Assembly (NCBI GenBank): GCA_023426005.1
Contig: JAFABO010000076.1
Span: 1-7,297, forward strand
Origin: Bacillota bacterium
Lineage (GTDB): Bacteria > Bacillota > Clostridia > Acetivibrionales > DSM-1351
Length of the DNA stretch: 7,297 nt
Direction: 5' to 3'
A program made the position numbers and the translations under genes. Shown here in pieces: positions 1 to 4,751 of the stretch. Each line of letters opens with the position of its first letter. The stretch's first letter is position 1. The notes below the pieces were generated by a model. The model saw only the letters and a list, made by a program, of their open reading frames with translations, searched no databases and was not told the origin of the DNA.

Positions 1-1
1 T

Positions 2-62
2 AAGAATTTCAGTTACTGGAACATAGTTCAATTGAACGCAGTTCTTTGGAACTGGAATTCTT
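2..62 (-). repeat. Long-range inverted repeat enclosing smaller palindromes
   Basis: Bases 2-14 and 50-62 are complementary over 12 of 13 positions, the exception being one C/A mismatch in the minus-strand RNA. The loop contains the 12-base perfect palindrome GTTCAATTGAAC (26-37). A competing hairpin, CAGTTC/GAACTG (39-44 with 49-54), overlaps the right arm. In a pre-rRNA leader such a stem could contribute to folding or processing ahead of 16S, but that role is inferred. Confidence 0.5.
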
Positions 63-64
63 TT

Positions 65-108
65 AACTCAATTTGAAATCGCTATGCGATTTCGGAATTT
101 TTCGAGTT
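65..108 (-). repeat. Leader hairpin with 8-bp perfect stem and 3-nt loop
   Basis: GAAATCGC (75-82) and GCGATTTC (86-93) form a perfect 8-bp stem around a three-base loop. The flanks extend the pairing imperfectly, with AACTC (65-69) facing GAGTT (104-108). No T-run follows on the minus strand, so it does not look like a terminator. It fits a structured leader RNA. Confidence 0.6.
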
Positions 109-116
109 CCTTTACA

Positions 117-153
117 ATGTACATCTATGATGTACATATACATTTGCATGTAT
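117..153 (-). repeat. Two adjacent leader hairpins
   Basis: Bases 117-125 and 129-137 form a perfect 9-bp stem (ATGTACATC/GATGTACAT) closed by a three-base loop. Immediately next to it, ATACAT (138-143) and ATGTAT (148-153) form a 6-bp stem with a four-base loop. The first loop (AUA in the RNA) is the same as in the hairpin at 75-93. The regular spacing suggests a structured RNA leader. Confidence 0.55.
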
Positions 154-157
154 TTGT

Positions 158-177
158 CACTGTTTACTTTTCAAAGT
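158..177 (-). promoter_or_regulatory. boxA-like antitermination motif, copy 2
   Basis: On the minus strand this reads ACTTTGAAAAGTAAACAGTG. The CTTTGAAAA core resembles the boxA of Firmicute rRNA leaders, which in the known systems is bound by NusB-NusE to make polymerase resistant to termination. It lies about 70 nt downstream of the P2 start site. Assignment is by motif resemblance only. Confidence 0.45.
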
Positions 178-197
178 CCATACCTTAAAAGCATCAT

Positions 198-216
198 TGC
201 TGTTGACTTTCAAGGT
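198..216 (-). promoter_or_regulatory. boxA-like antitermination motif, copy 1
   Basis: On the minus strand this reads ACCTTGAAAGTCAACAGCA, a diverged copy of the motif at 158-177 (shared pattern ACYTTGAAA, then AACAG). The two copies are about 40 nt apart in the same orientation and both lie downstream of promoter P2. Confidence 0.4.
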
Positions 217-249
217 TTTCGCTGTTTGTTTGCCGCAAGCAGCTTAATT

Positions 250-278
250 ATAATATCATTTTGCTGTTTCTTTGTCAA
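250..278 (-). promoter_or_regulatory. Strong sigma-A-type promoter P2 of the putative rRNA operon
   Basis: The minus strand carries a perfect -35 TTGACA (278-273), a 17-base spacer and a -10 TATTAT (255-250; 5 of 6 to consensus). Transcription would start near 243. Directly upstream (about 279-300) lies an A/T-rich block with A-runs and T-runs, as expected for an UP element that contacts the RNA polymerase alpha subunit. This is the best promoter in the window and points left into the leader. Confidence 0.8.
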
Positions 279-363
279 CACTTTTTTAAATTTTTGTTGT
301 GAGTTTTTTCAAAAACCTCATAACTCTGATTTATTTCGTGTTGCCGTTTGCGACAGCTTGGTT

Positions 364-393
364 AGTATATCATCATGCAGTGAGTTATGGCAA
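364..393 (-). promoter_or_regulatory. Upstream tandem promoter P1 of the putative rRNA operon
   Basis: The minus strand has -35 TTGCCA (393-388; 5 of 6) and -10 TATACT (369-364; 5 of 6) separated by 18 bases. Its -10 lies 114 bases upstream of the P2 -10. Paired promoters at about this distance are typical of bacterial rrn operons, which supports the rRNA reading of the region. Confidence 0.6.
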
Positions 394-600
394 CGTATAT
401 TACCTCTGTATTTGCGTGTTAAACTGATTTACGGGGGATATTCTGCGTTATTTGCACATAATCCTCATTAAATGTCCGGTATACTCCGGCTTCATATCAC
501 TTTTTATGAGGCCTTATTTAGAGGTTTCAATAATAACAATATTAATTGCTCTTATGATATTACTGTAATATTGCTTATACATTAGAAAGTTGCTGTAAGG
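394..600. other. AT-rich intergenic region, no gene recognised
   Basis: No convincing coding region, tRNA or other RNA gene is visible here on either strand. It contains a 7-bp perfect inverted repeat, ATATTAC/GTAATAT (557-563 and 565-571), with a single base between the arms, and a short CCGG-flanked inverted repeat (476-489). Both lie upstream of promoter P1 and could be protein-binding sites. No T-run follows either one on the minus strand. Confidence 0.5.
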
Positions 601-649
601 TTATTTACACATGAGAAACACCGGATAATTAATCCGGTGCTGTAAATAA
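601..649 (-). terminator. Nested inverted repeats after the GNAT gene, probable weak terminator
   Basis: CACCGGAT (619-626) and ATCCGGTG (632-639) form a perfect 8-bp stem with a five-base loop, placed 24 bases past the GNAT stop codon. On the minus strand it is followed by TTTCTC, a poor U-tract. A second perfect 9-bp repeat, TTATTTACA (601-609) with TGTAAATAA (641-649), encloses it. The position favours termination of the upstream unit before the putative rRNA promoters. Confidence 0.55.
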
Positions 650-663
650 TGCTTCTGATATCT

Positions 664-1122
664 CTATACCCTTTTCTCGTATACATACAGGCAAAACTCA
701 TTATCCGGCTCGGGCTTTTCTTCTCCAACCCTGGAATATCCCAGTTTCTCATAGAAGTGATGGTTCCTATAGCTTTTATATGGTGTATCAAGAGACCATT
801 TTTTCACATTTGGAAACTGATTTTCAATAAACTTTAACGTTTTACTTCCTATTCCCCTGTTCTGGTAATCGGGATCTATGTATATGGTACCCAGCCTCAT
901 ATGTCCGTCTTGTAAAAGAAATAGCTTTAGCCCACCCACTATAATGTTGTCTTCTATTATCTTATAATATAGCCCCTCTGCTATATTTCGTTTATGCCAT
1001 ATGGTGGTATCCAGTTCTGGTGGCCTTTCACCATACAATAATTTATCCTCTTCAAATGCCTTTATACAGACATTTCTTAATTCATTGGCATCTTTAATTT
1101 CCGCTGGTATTATAAAAGTCAT
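664..1122 (-). CDS. GNAT-family N-acetyltransferase
   Basis: This 152-residue protein has the size and layout of a single-domain GNAT enzyme, which moves an acetyl group from acetyl-CoA to an amine. Motif A is seen at about residues 79-100, with the acetyl-CoA pyrophosphate-binding loop Q-N-R-G-I-G at 87-92 in a beta strand (TIYIDPDY) and helix setting. Motif B is at about 120-134, containing NHHFYEKLGYSRVGE, the usual C-terminal signature. There is no signal peptide or membrane segment, so it should be cytosolic. I start at 1122 rather than at the upstream in-frame ATG (1146), because AAGGAGG at 1131-1137 lies 8 bases before it. The gene follows the araC-type gene with an 84-base gap and may be co-transcribed with it, since no good separate promoter is visible. 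The substrate cannot be told from the sequence; small amines, antibiotics and protein N-termini are all possible for the family. Confidence 0.9.
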   Translation of the reverse strand: MTFIIPAEIKDANELRNVCIKAFEEDKLLYGERPPELDTTIWHKRNIAEGLYYKIIEDNIIVGGLKLFLLQDGHMRLGTIYIDPDYQNRGIGSKTLKFIENQFPNVKKWSLDTPYKSYRNHHFYEKLGYSRVGEEKPEPDNEFCLYVYEKRV

Positions 1123-1130
1123 CGATCCAA

Positions 1131-1137
1131 CCTCCTT
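1131..1137 (-). promoter_or_regulatory. Strong ribosome binding site setting the GNAT start
   Basis: AAGGAGG on the minus strand lies 8 bases ahead of the ATG at 1122. The longer in-frame start at 1146 has no comparable site before it, and its coding region would contain this Shine-Dalgarno sequence. This decides the shorter start. Confidence 0.85.
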
Positions 1138-1206
1138 CACTAACAATACACACTTTTATAAATTACTTGTGTTTGAAGTTACAGACTTATATTGTTTTAG
1201 TCGTGT

Positions 1207-2097
1207 TTATGCCATTTGTTTTGCAATGGGCATATAAAGGTCCATTCCTCCGATATGATTGAACTCTCTGTCGAACCCCAGATGTTCCTCAAGCCACTGA
1301 TGTCCCCCATATGCATATCTACTGTCCGCAAGCCAGCTGTTGAAACGTTTCCATGCCTTGAGTATACCATCACCCAGCTCTTCCCCATCCTCCCGCTTTA
1401 CACCTGTGACGGCATAGAGTCCTCCATCTAAATACTTTGTTTTAATAAGGGGATGATCCACATCGAAGTCTTCTTTTATTGTCACACAAATCTCATAACC
1501 GTACTTTGTCTGCTCATCCGATGCGGGACCGGGACTGTTATAGCCGAAAATCCTGTGATTCTGTTCATAAATGCTTAAACCAGTCCTGCCCGCCCATTCT
1601 TTCATGGCTTTAAAGGCATTATTTTCGGGGTCCCTTCCGAAATAGTTAAAATAGGCCACTTTTACAGGCTCCAGACGCTTTAATACTTTTATATCGGGAT
1701 ATCTGTCCAGGAGTTCCTTATCTTGAATTTCAAAATACTTATCCATGATATTTATCCTTTCAAAGCTATACTTTTTATTCTGCCTTCTGAATTCACTGGG
1801 CAAATAGCCTGTAATGCGTTTGAAAGCCCTTGAAAACGAGTCACCGCTTTCAAAGTCAAACTTTACCGCGATATCAATCATACAAGTATTTTTTGTAATA
1901 ATATCCTCTGCAGCAAGACTTATTCTGCGAAGCCTGATATATTCCTTTGCCGAATACCCTGTCAGTGCAAAGAATATTCTGTAGAAGCTCGATAGAGACA
2001 TAAATGAAGCTTGAGCCGCCAGATTGATATCAACCGGATTTTCAAGATTTCTCTCAATAAAATCTATTGACCTCTGAATTCTTTCGTAATAGTTCAT
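1207..2097 (-). CDS. AraC-family transcriptional regulator with GyrI-like effector-binding domain
   Basis: This 296-residue protein has the DNA-binding domain first. Two helix-turn-helix units are visible at about residues 24-47 (INLAAQASFMSLSSFYRIF) and 74-97 (IDIAVKFDFESGDSFSRAF), followed by the typical GYLPSEFRR end at 97-105. Residues of about 135-293 fit the GyrI-like/SOUL-type small-molecule-binding fold, with aromatic-rich strands (VAYFNYFGR), a GPASDEQTKYGYEICVTI segment and the closing MDLYMPI strand. This arrangement, AraC reader then GyrI-like sensor, is that of the Rob/multidrug-sensing group of regulators, which bind lipophilic or cationic compounds. The ATG at 2097 is chosen because GGGAG (2106-2110) lies 8 bases upstream; an in-frame GTG at 2139 has no ribosome binding site. 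It sits between helD and the GNAT gene, all on the same strand, so the GNAT gene is a candidate target. Ligand and regulon are unknown. Confidence 0.88.
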   Translation of the reverse strand: MNYYERIQRSIDFIERNLENPVDINLAAQASFMSLSSFYRIFFALTGYSAKEYIRLRRISLAAEDIITKNTCMIDIAVKFDFESGDSFSRAFKRITGYLPSEFRRQNKKYSFERINIMDKYFEIQDKELLDRYPDIKVLKRLEPVKVAYFNYFGRDPENNAFKAMKEWAGRTGLSIYEQNHRIFGYNSPGPASDEQTKYGYEICVTIKEDFDVDHPLIKTKYLDGGLYAVTGVKREDGEELGDGILKAWKRFNSWLADSRYAYGGHQWLEEHLGFDREFNHIGGMDLYMPIAKQMA

Positions 2098-2099
2098 AA

Positions 2100-2124
2100 G
2101 GAGTACTCCCGGTATCTTAAGATA
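2100..2124. promoter_or_regulatory. Two adjacent perfect palindromes before the araC-type gene
   Basis: TATCTTAAGATA (2113-2124) is a perfect 12-base palindrome and GGAGTACTCC (2100-2109) a perfect 10-base one, centred 14 bases apart. The second contains most of the GGGAG ribosome binding site of the regulator gene. An autoregulatory operator or a translation-controlling fold is possible. AraC proteins usually bind asymmetric direct sites, so another regulator is equally likely. Confidence 0.4.
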
Positions 2125-2197
2125 AAATAATATTACCACTTTTTATTTTTCTGTATCCGACTTTTTTTCCAAAAAGATCAACTAATCTGAATAACAC

Positions 2198-4435
2198 TTA
2201 AATATCAGGAAGCAATCTGCTTTTCTTTCCTGTATAAAATATTGATAACCTGTGCAGTGCACGGGTACAGCAAATATATAAAAGCTGCCTGTCTTCCGCA
2301 TCCCAATACATCTCATCATTTGCATCATAGACAAGCACCGCGTCGAATTCCAGCCCTTTTGCCATGTATACCGGGAGGATTGTGACCTTATTGATTGTCT
2401 CAAAGGAATCGGTATTGATCAGGGCAGCACCAAGCTCTTTTCCAATTTCCTCATATAGCTGTTCAGCACCTGTCATGCTCTTACATATAACAGCTATTGA
2501 CTGAAACCCATCGGACCTATATTTATTGACCATGTTTACCGCATGTTCATTCATATGCCCCCGGTTCTGCGCACCGATAATTTCCGGCAGGCTTTCATAC
2601 CTTTCGAAGCTTTCAACCTCCAAATGCCGATCACTGAAATGGGAGCTGAATTGATTAATCTCATAGGAACATCTGAAACTTTTACTTAGCATTATGGTTG
2701 AACTTCTCTCTTTATTAAGAATCTGCCTTATGTCCGAGTATACAGATAAATCAGATGTCTTTTCTATAGTCTGATTTATATCCCCCAATATGGTAAACTT
2801 GGCATTTCCGAAGCATCTTCTCAAAATTTCATAATGGACGGGATAATAATCCTGGGCTTCATCTACGACTACCTGCATAATCTCCTTATAGTGCTCACAC
2901 CCCCTCAGCATCAGCTTCATTGCCAGAAGTACCATTGCATTATCATAGCTCAGGACCGGCTTTTGCAAACCTGCACTTACATAGCCCATTATTTCCTCAA
3001 TATTTTCAGGCAGGCTTATTCCTTCAGCCATCCTGTAAAATAGATTCCGGTCGCCCGCCAGTCGCTTGTAGAGCACCATTACATCAACTCTTGAGAACTT
3101 CATGACTTCTCTTTTTATTGCTGCATTCTCCTTTAGTGATAACAGCCTGGCAAGCGTCTTAACTTCATAGATATGTTCCGGGTATTCGGCGATAAACTTT
3201 TCAAGCTTCTCCAGCCGATATTTTCTTAATTCGTGAATCTTTATCATGATGCGTTTTTCTATTGTTTCCAGTCTCTTCTCCAGCGGCAGGGAAATCTCAT
3301 TCCGCTTTAAAAGCTCAGCTTTGGCCAGGTGTCTGTTTGCAATGCATTCACCATTGTAGTATATATCTCTGAAATCGATCATTTTGTGTTCGAAATATTT
3401 AAGATATCTTTCTATAATAATTAAAAATTCTTTTGACAGCATGAATTCCATACCGCTTTTAATTAAATTCTTTTTGTTTATATCACTGGTTGATATTATT
3501 TCTTCTATTAAAGTATTACGATTGCCAATTTGAATTTTTTCTTCAAAGATATTATTAAATATTTCTTCCATTGTAAGTGCCTGAATATTCTTTTCACCCA
3601 ATTCAGGCAATACGCTGTCAATGTATTTTTCAAAGATATTATTAGGTGTAATAAGTATTATATTATTGGAACTGAGATTGCAGGTTAAGCCGTGATACAT
3701 GAGATAGGCAACCCTATGCAGTGCCACCGAGGTCTTCCCGCTCCCGGCAACCCCCTGCACCATCAGAAGATCATTTTCAATATCTCTTATTATAAGGTCT
3801 TGCTCCTTTTGTATTGTTTCAACAATGCTTTTCATTTTTGCAGAAGCATTCTGTGACAATGTCTGTTTTAATATATCATCCACGATAGTCATGCTTGAAT
3901 CGAAAAAATATTGCATTTCACCCTCTTTTATTTCAAATTGCCTTTTGAGTGAAACTTCTCCCTCAATTACTCCGTATGGTGCCTTATAGCCGGCCTTTCC
4001 AAGCCCAAAGCGGTAAAAAATACCCGATATGGGCGCTCTCCAGTCACAAATATAAGTTTGGCGGGTTTTTTCATCGGTAAGGTTCCCAAGGCCAATATAT
4101 ATATTCTCCTTGTCAAATCCTTCTTCAGTAAAGTCAATTCTGGCAAAGTATGGCGACTGCTGCATCCTGTCGTATTTCCTTATTCTGGCCTCGGCAGCCT
4201 CATAAGCATATGTTTGCACTTCAATGGGCTTCAGGTATTGTACTGCATCAGACAGTTTTTCAAAATCATTGGAGTAATGGGCAGTGTTTTCGTACATATC
4301 CTTTCTATCGGCGATTAACTGCACCTTTTTATTTTTAAGCCTGTCTATTTCAGTTGACAGCTGCTTTTTAACAATCTCCTTAATCCTGTTAAGATATTTT
4401 TTTTCCGCTGCCAGCTGTTCCTGATAATTATCCAT
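2198..4435 (-). CDS. helD: HelD-like RNA polymerase recycling ATPase (UvrD/Rep-type superfamily 1)
   Basis: The 745-residue protein is close to the usual HelD length (about 750-780). The charged helical N-terminus (about residues 1-70) fits the coiled-coil arm that HelD inserts into the RNA polymerase secondary channel. A family-typical block follows (YIGLGNL at 113-119, ICDWRAPISGIFYRF at 129-143). Superfamily 1 ATPase motifs come in order: Q-motif IQKEQ (208-212), Walker A GVAGSGKT (228-235), Walker B VVVDEAQD (522-529), motif III GDINQTI (551-557), motif IV KSFRCS (585-590), motif V VYMAKGLEFDAVLV (689-702) and motif VI YICCTRALHRL (720-730). The helical section of about 290-500 between the two ATPase halves is the HelD-specific insertion. 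In Bacillus, HelD uses ATP to release stalled polymerase from DNA. The start at 4435 is preferred because GGAAGGTGA (4440-4448) precedes it; the ATG at 4456 has no such site. It could be a related UvrD-type helicase, but the N-terminal half argues for HelD. Confidence 0.88.
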   Translation of the reverse strand: MDNYQEQLAAEKKYLNRIKEIVKKQLSTEIDRLKNKKVQLIADRKDMYENTAHYSNDFEKLSDAVQYLKPIEVQTYAYEAAEARIRKYDRMQQSPYFARIDFTEEGFDKENIYIGLGNLTDEKTRQTYICDWRAPISGIFYRFGLGKAGYKAPYGVIEGEVSLKRQFEIKEGEMQYFFDSSMTIVDDILKQTLSQNASAKMKSIVETIQKEQDLIIRDIENDLLMVQGVAGSGKTSVALHRVAYLMYHGLTCNLSSNNIILITPNNIFEKYIDSVLPELGEKNIQALTMEEIFNNIFEEKIQIGNRNTLIEEIISTSDINKKNLIKSGMEFMLSKEFLIIIERYLKYFEHKMIDFRDIYYNGECIANRHLAKAELLKRNEISLPLEKRLETIEKRIMIKIHELRKYRLEKLEKFIAEYPEHIYEVKTLARLLSLKENAAIKREVMKFSRVDVMVLYKRLAGDRNLFYRMAEGISLPENIEEIMGYVSAGLQKPVLSYDNAMVLLAMKLMLRGCEHYKEIMQVVVDEAQDYYPVHYEILRRCFGNAKFTILGDINQTIEKTSDLSVYSDIRQILNKERSSTIMLSKSFRCSYEINQFSSHFSDRHLEVESFERYESLPEIIGAQNRGHMNEHAVNMVNKYRSDGFQSIAVICKSMTGAEQLYEEIGKELGAALINTDSFETINKVTILPVYMAKGLEFDAVLVYDANDEMYWDAEDRQLLYICCTRALHRLSIFYTGKKSRLLPDI

Positions 4436-4454
4436 TACGTCACCTTCCTCTGAC

Positions 4455-4484
4455 ATTAAATTAAAGACAATAAATACTAGACAA
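4455..4484 (-). promoter_or_regulatory. Weak promoter candidate for helD in an AT-rich spacer
   Basis: The minus strand has TTGTCT (4484-4479), an 18-base spacer and TTTAAT (4460-4455). Transcription would start near 4448, leaving a leader of about a dozen bases that only just includes the ribosome binding site. The surrounding spacer (about 4457-4550) is very AT-rich, so chance matches are likely. It does agree with the start at 4435 and with the terminator upstream at 4564. Confidence 0.25.
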
Positions 4485-4531
4485 TATATATTAAATGCGA
4501 ATGCCGTTTTTTCCTTTATAATATTTATATT

Positions 4532-4684
4532 TTATATAAAATCTACATATATGGAGACGGCACAAAAAGAGAGCATACATGCAGTATACTCTCCTTCTGT
4601 GAAGTTTGTCCTAATTCCAATATTAAAGTCAGCCGCAGGTCTGCCGCATTTACCGTCACAAAACTGTGTTATAAACACTGGCAT
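4532..4684 (-). CDS. Doubtful small ORF, 50 residues, unknown
   Basis: An ATG at 4684 opens a 50-residue reading frame with four cysteines (residues 9, 13, 37 and 42) in a CDGKC and later ACMLSFC context. I recognise no family. Against it: no clear ribosome binding site, only an AGG three bases before the ATG, and the strong terminator hairpin at 4564-4593 lies inside the frame, so most gyrA read-through RNA would end before its stop codon. It may be chance, or a decayed remnant. Listed because the spacer holds no other gene. Confidence 0.12.
   Translation of the reverse strand: MPVFITQFCDGKCGRPAADFNIGIRTNFTEGEYTACMLSFCAVSIYVDFI
4564..4593 (-). terminator. Intrinsic terminator downstream of gyrA
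   Basis: On the minus strand GAGAGTATAC and GTATGCTCTC form a 10-bp stem (4584-4593 with 4569-4578), containing one T-G wobble, around a five-base loop. TTTTT follows at once (4568-4564). It lies 158 bases after the gyrA stop codon and separates gyrA from helD, leaving a rather long gyrA 3' untranslated region. A smaller GTGTT/AACAC hairpin (4666-4678) lies earlier in that region. Confidence 0.85.
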
Positions 4685-4751
4685 AGCCTGTTACCGGCTT
4701 TGGAATAGTCATATTTATAAATTAATTACTGCTTACTTAATTCAGTTACAG

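Larger units (their letters stand above)
1..243 (-). other. Putative 5' leader of a ribosomal RNA operon (16S gene off the left edge)
   Basis: This non-coding stretch lies directly downstream of two good leftward promoters and runs off the left edge. It has no plausible protein gene in either direction. It carries two copies of an ACYTTGAAA-type motif followed by AACAG, resembling the boxA-like antitermination signals found before 16S genes in Firmicutes, and a row of near-perfect hairpins (39-54, 65-108, 117-137, 138-153). Gene order also fits, because rRNA operons often lie near the gyrBA genes and point the same way in clostridia. No mature 16S sequence, such as the conserved start around AGAGTTTGATC, is visible, so the assignment is inferred from promoter strength, motif and context. 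The alternative is a leader for another stable RNA or a tRNA cluster. Confidence 0.6.

Noticed and set aside
73..471. Plus-strand reading frame of 132 codons in the left intergenic region
   Set aside because: It covers the leftward promoters, boxA-like motifs and hairpins of the leader. Its start has no ribosome binding site and the product is a low-complexity, cysteine- and phenylalanine-rich string with no recognisable domain.
502..530. TTGAAA with a weak A-rich -10 as a third leftward promoter
   Set aside because: The -10 match is poor (ATAAAA or TAAAAA), and P1 and P2 already account for the leader.
1123..1146. Longer GNAT start with eight extra residues
   Set aside because: The strong AAGGAGG lies between the two ATGs and is correctly spaced only for the downstream one.
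2098..2139. Upstream GTG start adding 14 residues to the AraC-type regulator
   Set aside because: No ribosome binding site precedes it, the extra residues are a hydrophobic run not typical of AraC N-termini, and the region carries palindromes that fit a regulatory leader.
2160..2197. Possible terminator after helD (AGAT/ATCT stem then T-run)
   Set aside because: The stem has only four A/T-rich pairs, too weak to call, although a T-run follows. Co-transcription of helD with the araC-type gene stays open.
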